This document shows, one piece after another, positions 35,417 through 46,000 of a DNA stretch of 64,000 bases. Every line of letters begins with the position of its first letter. The stretch's first letter is position 1. Position numbers and translations under genes: made by a program. The notes under the pieces are model-generated. The model had not been told where the DNA came from. It ran no database searches and was given only the letters and a program-made list of their open reading frames with translations. The DNA comes from Sphingorhabdus sp. EL138. Lineage in GTDB: Bacteria; Pseudomonadota; Alphaproteobacteria; Sphingomonadales; Sphingomonadaceae. Where the stretch lies: assembly GCF_900258045.1 (NCBI RefSeq), contig NZ_OGVD01000004.1, positions 1,302,001-1,366,000 on the forward strand, written 5' to 3'.

Positions 35417-35818
35417 TTAGATGACTGCGCCAACCGCCTTTATGATAGCGATAAAAACAAACGGCAGTCCGAGCGCCAATGTCCACAAAACAATCTGGTC
35501 CTTGCGGAAACGGGCAGCGACACTTTGTTCGGTCAGGCCACTATCTGCAATCGTTTCCCAGCGCTTTTCATATTTGCGGCAAAACGGAATGATGATTGCC
35601 ACGAGCAGTACGAGGCCAAAATAAGGTGCAATAGACATGCCCTTGGTTTCAATGAAACTGAGCACGAAGAATATTTGCATCATCGTATAGACGAGCAAAG
35701 CACCCGCGCAGTTATTGCTCATTTTCTTGTCCCAGCGCACCGATCGCGTGGACTGCACGTCACGACTGGACCGATGTTTTGTGACTGATTTCCGGGATGC
35801 TGCTGCAACCATTTTCAT
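35417..35818 (-). CDS. Hypothetical membrane protein
   Basis: A 133-residue protein with a basic N-terminal tail (MKMVAAASRKSVTKHRSSRD) and about three membrane helices (NCAGALLVYTMMQIFFVLSF; SIAPYFGLVLLVAIIIPF; IVLWTLALGLPFVFIAIIKA). A good AAGGGG ribosome site stands before the ATG. No known domain was recognised. It is the gene upstream of pmbA on the same strand, 70 bases before it, and may be cotranscribed. Confidence 0.65.
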   Translation of the reverse strand: MKMVAAASRKSVTKHRSSRDVQSTRSVRWDKKMSNNCAGALLVYTMMQIFFVLSFIETKGMSIAPYFGLVLLVAIIIPFCRKYEKRWETIADSGLTEQSVAARFRKDQIVLWTLALGLPFVFIAIIKAVGAVI

Positions 35819-36019
35819 TCCCCTTCAACAGACTCTCTCCACGCCGCCGGATGTACCCCTCCGATCTGACGTATTTTCTACTATAACTGGTTTTTTCCAA
35901 AAGCCAAATCGGCGGATTTCAGGCTTAAAATATCATTAACATGACTTATGGCTTGCCAAAAATTGCGCGTTAAGACAGAATCAGTTTCTATTCGCAATGT
36001 AATTAACGGGGCTTCTACC

Positions 36020-37306
36020 ATGACCATCACACTTGCCGATCCGCTCACACTACCTTGCGGTGCTGTCCTGCCCAATCGTATCGGCAAGGGTGCCATGACC
36101 GAAGGAATGGGCACTCCTGACGGCGTTCCGACCCCGGAACTGGAACGACTTTACGGTATCTGGTCTGACGGCGGCGCTGGCATGTTGCTGAGCGGAAATA
36201 TCCAGATTGACCGGGATCACTTGGAGCGCCCCGGCAATGTCGTGATCGATAAGCCTGCTGATCAGGCGATGATGGCTGCTTTGAAAAGCTGGGCGGATAT
36301 TGCCACACGCAATGGCAATCATTTCTGGGCCCAGATCAGCCATGCCGGACGACAGACCCAGAGCAATGTCAATAAGCATCCCAAAGCGCCCTCCGCAGTC
36401 AAGCTCGGCCTGCCCGGCGGCCAGTTTGGCCAACCCGTCGCGCTGACGGTCCCTGAGATTGAGGATCTGGTTGATCGTTTCGCGCTGGCAGCGAAGACCT
36501 GTCAGGATGCAGGCTTTACCGGTGCGCAAATTCATTCGGCTCATGGCTATTTGCTGAGCAGTTTCCTAAGCCCTCGGGCCAACCAGCGCACTGATGAATA
36601 TGGCGGCAGTCTGGAAAACCGGGCACGCTTTCTTTTATCGGCAGTCGCCAAGGTACGTGCTGCAGTGGGTCCTGGTTTTCCGATTTCGGTCAAACTTAAC
36701 AGTGCCGATTTCCAGAAAGGCGGCTTTGCCTTTGAGGACAGTTTGCAGGTCGTTCAATGGCTAGAAGCAGCCAGCGTTGACCTGATCGAGATTTCGGGCG
36801 GCACCTATGAACAGCCGGCATTGATGGGCGCAGACGGTCTGGAAGAAAAAGAGGAACAGAATGTCGCACCGTCCACACAGGCTCGCGAGGCCTATTTTGT
36901 CGATTTTGCCAAAGCCATGCAGGCGTCGGTTAAAGTTCCCCTTATGGTTACCGGCGGTTTTCGCACCCGTGCTGCGATGGAACAGGCCTTGTCTGGCGGA
37001 GCTGCTGATCTGATCGGTCTCGGTAGGCCTATGTGCGTCATGACCGACGCGCCCAAACAATTGCTTTCAGGGCTGGGCGAGTTGCCACGCTATGAAAATA
37101 CGTTGCAACTCATTCCCGATTGGCTCGGTTTTCTCAAACGGTTCCAGATAGTCAAGGCTGTCGATGGGTTCGCAACCATCTATTGGTTTTACGAGCAGCT
37201 GTTCAACATCGGCAAAAGTGGAAAAACCGATCCCGGGCTCAGTGTCTTCAAAGGTTTTCGTGCGGTGGAAGCTCGTAACAAGCAGATCATGGCAGCTCGG
37301 AGCTGA
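36020..37306 (+). CDS. NADH:flavin oxidoreductase/old yellow enzyme family
   Basis: A 428-residue FMN TIM-barrel enzyme. Motifs are VLPNRIGKGAMTEGMG, HFWAQISHAGRQTQ, the catalytic-site stretch GAQIHSAHGYLLSSFLSP, RTDEYGGSLENRARF and the FMN phosphate site VTGGFRTRAAMEQALS with DLIGLGRPM. Old yellow enzymes reduce alpha,beta-unsaturated carbonyl compounds. A C-terminal extension of about 60 residues (WLGFLKRFQIVKAVDGF onwards) contains a few hydrophobic residues. The ATG at 36020 is the natural start; the open frame reaches 24 codons upstream. Its stop abuts that of the convergent Crp-type gene without a gap. Confidence 0.92.
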   Translation: MTITLADPLTLPCGAVLPNRIGKGAMTEGMGTPDGVPTPELERLYGIWSDGGAGMLLSGNIQIDRDHLERPGNVVIDKPADQAMMAALKSWADIATRNGNHFWAQISHAGRQTQSNVNKHPKAPSAVKLGLPGGQFGQPVALTVPEIEDLVDRFALAAKTCQDAGFTGAQIHSAHGYLLSSFLSPRANQRTDEYGGSLENRARFLLSAVAKVRAAVGPGFPISVKLNSADFQKGGFAFEDSLQVVQWLEAASVDLIEISGGTYEQPALMGADGLEEKEEQNVAPSTQAREAYFVDFAKAMQASVKVPLMVTGGFRTRAAMEQALSGGAADLIGLGRPMCVMTDAPKQLLSGLGELPRYENTLQLIPDWLGFLKRFQIVKAVDGFATIYWFYEQLFNIGKSGKTDPGLSVFKGFRAVEARNKQIMAARS

Positions 37307-37843
37307 TCAACTTGCATCGGCCACCCGCTTTTTGATCCGGCTCAGCCCAACCGGAGTCACACCCAAATAGAGCGCAATTTCATTTTGTGTGACCATATCC
37401 ATGATATGCGGAGTGGTTTTCAGCAACTCCCGATAGCGGTCTTCAGCCGACAGGCACAGAAGTTCATATTCCCGCCGTTCCTTTTTCATCGCAAAAGCGA
37501 GTAGGAAATCCACCACCACCCCGGCAATATTGGCATTGTCCCGGCTTGCCGCATAGATTTGATTGAAATCCAAACGGATCAACTCAGCCGGCTGCAGGCA
37601 GACCAAACTGAAGGATGAGCTCTGCCCGGCATAGCTAGCGGTCAGGCTGCCGATAAAATCCCCGGGCTGAATGAAGGATTTTATATGCTCCTTGCCCTCC
37701 CCCGACAGATAATAGGCTTTTAACAACCCCTGCCGCACGGCGTAAAGCCAGCCATGATCTTCTCCTTGCCGGAATAGATGCTCTTCGGCTTCTGCCTGAA
37801 CCGGTTTTCCGTACGTTTCGAGAAATTGAGAAAACTGAATCAC
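37307..37843 (-). CDS. Crp/Fnr-family transcriptional regulator
   Basis: A 178-residue regulator with a cyclic-nucleotide-binding-like beta roll (EEHLFRQGEDHGWLYAVRQGLLKAY, SFIQPGDFIGSLTASY) and a C-terminal helix-turn-helix (TQNEIALYLGVTPVGLSRIKK). Key cAMP contacts of Crp are not conserved, so the ligand is unknown. The start is a GTG. It is divergent from the SDR-TVP38 unit, 89 bases apart, and probably controls that unit or itself. Confidence 0.85.
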   Translation of the reverse strand: MIQFSQFLETYGKPVQAEAEEHLFRQGEDHGWLYAVRQGLLKAYYLSGEGKEHIKSFIQPGDFIGSLTASYAGQSSSFSLVCLQPAELIRLDFNQIYAASRDNANIAGVVVDFLLAFAMKKERREYELLCLSAEDRYRELLKTTPHIMDMVTQNEIALYLGVTPVGLSRIKKRVADAS

Positions 37844-37932
37844 TTTTAACCCAGGTTAATTACGGCTCCGTCCTCTTAGCGTAACAGCGCCTTCAACACA
37901 GTGCTAATCATTTTAGGAATAGAGGAAAAACC

Positions 37933-38664
37933 ATGACGATCAGCGGCAAACGGATAGCGATTACCGGTGGCGCGTCGGGCCTTGGGCTGGAGCTCGTCCG
38001 GCAGCTGGCGTCCGACAATGAAATCATTGTCATCGCCAGACCCTCTGCGGCTTTGGACCAGCTCAAAAGCAACTATCCCGAAATCGCCATCTTCAAGGCC
38101 GACCTGTCCGACGAAATGGCCGTTAAACAGGCAGCGTTCGATTTGATTGCAGGCTTTCCTGCCATTGATGGTCTGATCAACAATGCGGCTTTGCAATATA
38201 CGCCCAGTTTTCTCGATGATGAGTTTGATTATAGTCAGATCGCCAATGAAATCGCCACCAATTTCACTACCCCTACACAGCTTTGCTATCTGCTACTCCC
38301 TGCCCTACTCAATGGTAGTAATCCATTCATTCTCAACGTGAATTCAGGGCTTGGATTGGTCCCCAAAACAAGCTCCGCCATATATTGCGCGACCAAAGGC
38401 GCTTTGAATATTTTCTCCCAGGCGTTGCAGAATCAATTGGAGCAGACAGATGTTGCGGTAATGCAGGCCTTCCTGCCGCTGATCGACACGGCGATGACCG
38501 CCGGTCGCGGCGATGGCAAGCTCCCGCCGGACAAGGTGGCAAGCGACATCATCAAAGGCATTGCTGCACGAAAAGCCGACATCGATATCGGCAAAGTCAA
38601 ACTTTTACGTCCTATTGCCCGGTTCATGCCCGGTCTCGCTCGTAAAATCATGAAATCTGGTTAA
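37933..38664 (+). CDS. Short-chain dehydrogenase/reductase (DltE-like)
   Basis: A 243-residue NAD(P)-binding protein. The cofactor motif is ITGGASGLGLELVRQL, the structural NNAA motif is in GLINNAALQYTPS, and the catalytic Tyr-x3-Lys pair is SSAIYCATKGALNIF. Known relatives include DltE-like oxidoreductases. The substrate is not known. Ten bases separate it from the TVP38 gene, so both are likely one unit next to the divergent Crp-type regulator. Confidence 0.88.
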   Translation: MTISGKRIAITGGASGLGLELVRQLASDNEIIVIARPSAALDQLKSNYPEIAIFKADLSDEMAVKQAAFDLIAGFPAIDGLINNAALQYTPSFLDDEFDYSQIANEIATNFTTPTQLCYLLLPALLNGSNPFILNVNSGLGLVPKTSSAIYCATKGALNIFSQALQNQLEQTDVAVMQAFLPLIDTAMTAGRGDGKLPPDKVASDIIKGIAARKADIDIGKVKLLRPIARFMPGLARKIMKSG

Positions 38665-38675
38665 AGGAATAGATA

Positions 38676-39335
38676 ATGAAACCACTTCTTAAAGTCATGG
38701 CGATCCTGACTCTTATTTTTGCATCCACCTTTATACTGGGCCGGGTGCTAGGAATATTGACCGTCGAGAACGTCCGCTGGCTGCTCGAACAAGCGCAACA
38801 AGTTGATCCGACCTATGTAATCGCCGCCGTGGTGCTACTGCTTTTCATTGATCTGTTTGTCGCTGTCCCAACCCTGACCATCACCTTGCTTGCTGGTTAT
38901 TTTCTTGGCTTTCCACTCGGCATGGCATCGGCGCTTACGGGCACAACGTTGGCGGTGCTGGCCGGCTATGCAATCAGCCAGCGCTATGGTGACCGGGCGC
39001 TAGCTTTTCTCGTCAAGGACGAGGAAGAACGCAGCAAAATGGCCAAGGCCTTTGCACAAAGCGGCCCGGCGATGATCACGCTCGCCAGATCAGCTCCGAT
39101 GATCCCTGAAGTCACCGCTTGCATGGCCGGCGTAACTCGTATGCCGCTGATGCGATACCTGACCTTCTACGCTCTTGGCACCGTTCCCTATGTTGGAATT
39201 GCTGCCTATGCGGGTTCGATCAGTAGTTTGAATGATCCCAAGCCGGCGATTTTTGCAGCGCTGGGATTATATACAGTCCTATGGATTGGCTGGTTTATCT
39301 ATCAACGCCGCCAAACGATAGAAACCGTCAACTGA
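38676..39335 (+). CDS. TVP38/TMEM64 family membrane protein
   Basis: A 219-residue inner-membrane protein with about five helices. The family core is seen in LLAGYFLGFPLGMASALTGTTLAVLAGYAIS and ARSAPMIPEVTACMAGVTRMPLMRYL, with the repeated proline- and glycine-rich re-entrant loops typical of the VTT/DedA superfamily. DedA-type proteins move lipid carriers or phospholipids; a precise role is not known. It is the second gene of the SDR unit. Confidence 0.85.
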   Translation: MKPLLKVMAILTLIFASTFILGRVLGILTVENVRWLLEQAQQVDPTYVIAAVVLLLFIDLFVAVPTLTITLLAGYFLGFPLGMASALTGTTLAVLAGYAISQRYGDRALAFLVKDEEERSKMAKAFAQSGPAMITLARSAPMIPEVTACMAGVTRMPLMRYLTFYALGTVPYVGIAAYAGSISSLNDPKPAIFAALGLYTVLWIGWFIYQRRQTIETVN

Positions 39336-39531
39336 ATCAAGACACGCGCCGTGCGAATTAGCTTCCAACCGATGATTACTGGCGTAAAATCCTGAGCAAG
39401 CGCATGACCTGCGACACGTGCGGGAAAATATTTCTTCCTTAGCGCTGCTCTCTTCTTCGACAGCTGGTGATGCTGGATAGGAGCTTGAAACCAATCAGGG
39501 GCACGACGAAATATCGCTAATATGATCCCAG

Positions 39532-40044
39532 CTATTGCTTGGTAGCCCCAGCAGCTTCAATCACGGCTTTAAGTTTGTCTCCGGCATCAGCATCTATTGT
39601 TTGCACTATACGCTCCCCGGTATTGGGGTCTGTCTGATGGAAGTTGAACGCTTGTCCCTTGAGGGGGCCAGAAATCAGATCGGCAATCATCACCTCCCGC
39701 TGCTTGTTCTGATTGGTCGCAAATGGCGCAATAAGATCTACCAACCAAACATTGTCACCACTGGTCCATTCTTCCAGCGTCAATCTGTTTTCCGGCTCTA
39801 TCATACCGCCTTCCAGCTTCTTTTCAGCCGCTTCATTGCATTTAGCCCATAATGCGAGGCCAACAGGCTGATCGCCATCTCGGAACAGATAAAATTGCTG
39901 GTTTATCAGGGCTGGCATACACAGCCATTCCAAATCACCAATCTGCATTGCCTTATGAAGCGGCGATTGCGTCAGAAGCCAGGTCATTTCACCAAGCAAA
40001 TGGCTTATCGTGGGAGCGGATTCTTGTTCGGCAGTTTCAGTCAT
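39532..40044 (-). CDS. RTX toxin-activating lysine acyltransferase (HlyC/RtxC family)
   Basis: A 170-residue cytosolic enzyme that transfers a fatty acyl chain from acyl carrier protein to internal lysines of an RTX protein before secretion. The match to HlyC is good along its length. The catalytic His of HlyC (His23) corresponds to His30 in LLTQSPLHKAM, and the catalytic Asp (Asp92) corresponds to Asp97 in EEWTSGDNVWLVDLIAPF. The gene follows the giant RTX gene by 15 bases on the same strand, with AGGA about ten bases before the ATG. In E. coli the acyltransferase precedes the toxin; here it comes last. Its likely substrate is the neighbouring RTX protein. Confidence 0.9.
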   Translation of the reverse strand: MTETAEQESAPTISHLLGEMTWLLTQSPLHKAMQIGDLEWLCMPALINQQFYLFRDGDQPVGLALWAKCNEAAEKKLEGGMIEPENRLTLEEWTSGDNVWLVDLIAPFATNQNKQREVMIADLISGPLKGQAFNFHQTDPNTGERIVQTIDADAGDKLKAVIEAAGATKQ

Positions 40045-40059
40045 TCAGAAATCCTAGCA

Positions 40060-43000
40060 TCAGGCCGCAAAATAATCGAGCGGAACGGGGTTACGATCAC
40101 GCTCTTTCATGGTTTCTGCCGCAGATGTCACGCCAAATGTGGTCATATCCTGTGTCATCAAGGCAATTTTCAGTGCATCTCCATCAGAAGTTGCCGGATC
40201 ACTTGAATAATCCCTTGCAGCTTCGGCTGCACCGATCCCTGATAGATCGGTATTTGCGACCCTGACCCTTTCAACCATATCCGCTGTTGCGGGAACGCTT
40301 TCATCAAAATAGTCGAATATATCTTGGTCCGCAGGGATATCCAGCGATGTATCAGCCAAACCTAGCAGCTCTCGCTTGTACAAACCGGCTCGCAGAGCAT
40401 TGAGATCTGCAGCTTCGGTGTTGCCGTTTTCGGCCTCCGATGGAATCGAAGTGCTTGCAGGGCTGCTGGCCGATAGCGATGTCTTGTCCATAGGAATAGC
40501 GCCATCATTTTCGACATAAGCCTGACGAAGCATATAGCCTTCCGATGCGGCGCCCAGAACGCCTCTTCCGATATGATTGTGTGACATACCGTTTAACAGA
40601 TCTCTGCGCGTTGGCATTCCTGAAGTTTCGGCGGGTTCCATTTTTTGTGCCGGACTGCGATTCGGGTCGGTGAGCGTGGTAACCGAATTGCCACCCTCTC
40701 CATTTCCTTGAGGTTCAGCCGGCGAAGGTTCGTCCGTTACAGGAACAGATGGTTCGGGCTGATTGGCAGGGTCTGCTGATGGAACGCCGCCTGTTGTTTC
40801 CGTTGGAAGCAGGCGATCCAGGCCGAAGAGTTCTGTTACCTCCGCACGGCCATTATCATTGGCATCACTCCAGATACGCAAATCGTAATAACGTTCATCA
40901 GCGGCGGTAAACTGGCCATCACCGTCGCTATCAAAGCCATTCATGGCCTGAGCAAATGTGAGGGTTTCGGTGGTCGGATCAATTATGCCATTGCCATCCG
41001 CATCGAGGGCGAAAACCGTGTTCGACGGGAATTGCGTTACAGCCGGTTCGGAGATGCGCTCCCAACGCAGTGCCACATCGCCGACCGCCGCGGTGGTGCC
41101 ATCGGTGCGGGTGAAGGTGGAGGTACCAAGGATGCCGATATTGCCTTCATCCGATTGCTGCTGCGACGTGCCGACCAGTGCAATGCTGACGATCCCGGCA
41201 TCGGGCAAGGACAGTAATTCCCCGGCTTCTGAAATGCCATTTTCATTGGCATCCTGCCAAACCAGAAACTCGCCGAAGCGCGCGTCTTGGGCATCAAATA
41301 CGTTGTCGCCATTGCTATCGAAGGCGCTCAGGCCTTCGAGATCGGTTCGGGCACCCGGGAGGTCCTGAATGAAGGATATTTCCGCGCCGTGCGTGATCAG
41401 GCCATCGCCATCGCGATCCAGCGCGAGGAAGCCTTGTCCGCCGCCGATCCAGCCGGTTTGATCCTTCGTGCCATCGCCGTCGATGTCGAAAGATACGGTG
41501 ATATCAGCGGCGCGAATGCCTGTGCCGTCGAGGTCGAAAACGATGGGGGGAAGTTGTTGGAGAAGCCTACTATACCACCAGTCTCCCTCCCAGCTGTAGC
41601 CTGGTGCCAGATAGGGTGCGCCAGTTTCATAATCCCTAGATTCTGATACAAGCGTCACATCCCCTGCAGAAATTGTTCCACTTAGATCATTATCCCGCCG
41701 CAGAGTCCAGTCGTCGATAGTTTCTTCAAACTGTGGCTCGTTATACTCGTGATAATACCTTTCCATCAGCAGGTTTCCGGAAAGCACAGAGACTCCAACG
41801 GGGGGCGAACCAACACTGTTGATAACGGTGTTGACAATCGAGATATCTTCAATGGTAAGGTTCAAAACCTGATCTACAAATCGGCTGCTATCATTAACCT
41901 GAGCCGCTCGAATCGTAATGGAGAAAGGTATGGCGGGATCAACCCCTATGTTGCTAACACCCCCAAGCGCCTCGTAGTTAAATCCTGCCCCTATGGTAAG
42001 TTGTCCGTCGGTAGAATTGAGATTTAGCGCGCCCGTCGGATTTCCACCAACTATTGAAAAACTGATCGCATCCCCATCTTCGTCACTCGCTGATACTGTG
42101 GCTATCAAATGACCAACAATGTGACTCTTCTCTGCGATTGTGCCTGTGATTCCCGTGGCAAATGAAATTCCACCGGCTGTCGGCAGATTATCATCCACAT
42201 TACCGACATTCAGCGTCAGCGAACGTCCGCTGGCACTGCGTTGGCCATTGGCATAAGCGTAGACGGTCGGAACAGCCGCCGTCGGCGTTGCCTCATAGTT
42301 GAAGGCTGACCTTACGTGCAACTGGTTGCCATTCTTGATTTCAAACTTACCCGACACCGTGCTGCTATTGGCAAACACGTAGGATACAGGATCGCCATCC
42401 GGATCAGTCGCGCCCGTAAACGTTACGCCGGCATAGCCGGTTGCATTCTCCGCGATGCTTGCATTGCCGGGTTGGGACGGGGTGCCGGGGGCTTCATTCA
42501 CATTCAGCAAGGTGATCCGTCCGGTCCTTACACTTGACACCGGACCACTAGCCGTGGTCGCAACCACTTTAACATCGGCATAGCCGGCAGAGAAGGCCGC
42601 TGGTCTGGCTTCGTAATCCAGCGCCGAATTCAGGACCAGTTGTCCGGAACCATTGATACTGAACAACCCGCCCGGATTACCGCCCGATGCGAAGCTGTAG
42701 GTAATTCCCTGACCTTCCGGATCCACCGATCCGCCAAATGTCAGCAATACACCGCTGTTATTCTCATAGACGTTGGCGCTAAACGCGTTGGGTGTACTTG
42801 GCTTCTCATTGACGTTGGTGACATTGACGGTAAATGCCTGGTTGGCAAACTTGTACCCGGAAGCACCGTTGTTATCGCGCACCTGCAACGTCAGATTGTG
42901 GGTCCTGTTGACAGGATTGTCATAGTCAAGAACCGTACCCGATTTGGTCCGCAACTGGTTACCGACAATCTCGAACAGACTGCTGCCCCCGGCTATGGAG

Positions 43001-46000
43001 AGCACATGCCCAGCCTCACCGAACAACGCTGCATCCTTGTCGGGATCGCCCGTGGTTATGGTATGAACAAAGCTACCACCAGCCGCCGTTTCGCTTATCG
43101 AAGCAGACGCAGCGGATGTGAACGTCGGCGTCTCGTTAACATCGAGGACATTGATGGTGAGATTATTGTTCTGCACGGTTAGCGAACCATCGGACGCTCT
43201 GATATTGAGAGTCACCTGACCATTGGTCGTCGATTCATATTGCACGGTTCTGCCGCTCTTCACGGATACTACACCGGTGCTGGAGTTAATCGTAAACCAG
43301 TCGCCGGTATTCCCTCCTACAATCGCGTAGCTTAGCGTATCGCCATCCGGGTCCGTCGCTCTGGCGGTGATCCCTGCGAGTACGCCAGCAGTAGCACCAT
43401 CGCTAATCTGGCCAACGACGCCGCTCGCGCCCGAACCATAGGATGCATTGACGTCAACCAGGCTATAGGGGCTTTCGTTGACATTCGTAATATTGACCGT
43501 GAACGCCTGATCATCGGACAGCGTCCCGCTATTGCCGTTGTTGTCCCGGACCCGCAGCGTCAGATTATAGCTGGTGGCGGCTTCATAATCGAATACTACA
43601 CCCGCCTTGACCCGCAACTGGTTACCGACAATCTCGAACCGGCTCGTGTCACCCGAAGCTATGGAGTAGACATGACCTGTTTCACCAAATGCAATCCCAT
43701 TCTGGTCAGGGTCTGTTGACGTCAATGTCTTCAGTACCGTGCCCCCCGCAGAGCCTTCCGCAACGCTTGCAGTCGCACCGCCGGTCAATACCGGCGCTTC
43801 ATTGATATTTCGGATTGTCACATTCTGCGTAATCGCCGCCGAAGTTTGGCCATTCGCTGTTGCGACAATGCCGAACGAACCATTGGCGTCGTTTTCATAA
43901 TCAAGTGCCGAAGACACCCACAGCTGGTTACCATTCTGGATGGAATATTTGCCATTTGTTGCGGTCCCGGTTGCAGAGAAAACATAGGAAACCGGGTCGC
44001 CATCGGGATCGGTGGAGGAGAAACGAACGCCGGTATCGCCAATCTGATTTTCGTCAAATACTATAGTGGAGCTCGTCGAACTCGGGGTCGTCGGTGCTTC
44101 ATTCAAATCCACCGGACGGATAGCGATATTGCTGCGGGCAAAGCTGAGCCCATCGCTGTCAGTAACACGAATATTGACGAGTGCATCGCCCGCTTCATAG
44201 TCGAGAGATTGACCGTCAGCGAGATAGAGAAGATTGCCCTCCACACGGAATTTGGACGCCTGCGGACCGCCATCGATAGCATAGGTCAGGCCTGCTGTTC
44301 CATCAGGATCAGTTGCGGACAGAGTCGCCACCAGCGTTCCACCGGAACCAACGCCCACAGCATTTTCATCAAAGGGCGAAGGTGCCACGCCAATAGCTGT
44401 GGGCGCGCCATTAACACTGACAGCAATTGTTTGCGTGCTATCGGTCGATACGGCGCCATTGCTGGTTTCTCGCGAACGAGTGCTAATATTAAGTGAGAAA
44501 TCAGCGGCACTGCCCAAGGGCGGTGTTATCCGAAGCGCTGCCAGATCCCAGTCTTTGACGTCAACCGAGGTCGAGCCGCCAGTTGCGGTGAAGCTGTTCG
44601 TGCCGTCTGACAATATCGCGCCTGCGGGAATACCCGCGACATTCAAATAATCGATGACTTCGGAACCGTCATCATCAATCAGTCCGGCGGAAATTGGGGG
44701 TAGATTGATCACGGTATCGGCATTGCCGCCGACATCGCCAAGCGCACCGATCGTGACGCCATCAGCAACCGCATTTACAGTTAGCGGCACGGCAAGAGGT
44801 GTGGAGTCAAATATACTGTCAGAGGCTGTCAGCATGATCGATCCAGCACCACTGGCATCGGGAAGGCCGCGAACAGTCACTTTGCGACGTCCCTCATTTC
44901 CAGCGCCAGGCACAAGATCTATGGATACAATTTCAACCGCTCCGCTTTGCCCGGGCAGAACCTGAATGGATGCCAGCGGTGTCTGCCCGCTGTCCTCGAC
45001 ATCGAAGTAAAGAACCGCTGTACCGTCTTCATCGAGCTCAGTCGGATTATTGGCATCGGCCACTATGGTAGGCGGCGTATTGAGAATCCATGCGTCGTTG
45101 ATCGCATCCTGTTGCGCAGGTGTTAATTCTGTCAGACTGGTGGGCTCAGGGATGGCCGCCATTGTCGTGAGCAGTTGCGAAAGACTGTCGACGGTCGTCG
45201 CAGTGGATTCACCGGCAATAAACATCCGCAATACAAATTGCGCACCAGCATTGGTGAAGTCACCTGCCGTGGTATTAACAAACCAGTCTTTGATAATGAC
45301 CTGAGACGGTTCACCTAAGACCTTGACGCGCAAGTCTTTTGTTCCTGCTTCCTTGGTGAACCAGATATCGGATTTTGTTATGTCGGCAGAATATTGAACA
45401 ACATCTTGCAGGTCCAGCGCCAATGCAGCACTGGAATCATAGTTGTAAATAATGTCCGAACCGCTGGTTTTGGTGAGGAAATATTGATCATCACCAGCAC
45501 CGCCGATCAGAATGTCATCTCCCGTTCCACCATCCAGCATATCACCAGCATCGCCGGCATCCAGGATATCGTTACCGGCTCCGCCGTGCAGACTATCGCT
45601 GTCACCTTCGCCAAATAGGCGATCGTCGCCATCACCGCCATAAATCATATCAGCGCCGGCTTCACCGAAGATGAAATCATCCCCTGAACCGCCATGGAGC
45701 GTATCGTCCCCTGCACCGCCGTAGACAACGTCATTACCTGCGCCACCGTGAACTTCGCTGTTGCCGTCAGTACCATGCAAGCGATCCGAGTGGCTTGACC
45801 CGACCAGCATTTCGAAGCCCGAAATTATATCACCAGTCGCATCGGCTCCGTTTGCGCTGTTGGTTTGAATGTTGACATCGACGCCGTCCAACACCCGATC
45901 AACCTCGGCTGCGATAACAACGCCATTGACTGACGACGCACCGATAAGGCCGGACATAAAAGTGGTTCCAGTCACTGAGCCGGCGTAGGTCAATGTATCA

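Noticed and set aside
39336-39531. Possible small gene between the TVP38 gene and the acyltransferase gene
   Set aside because: No frame with a good start, ribosome site or recognisable protein was found in these 196 bases.
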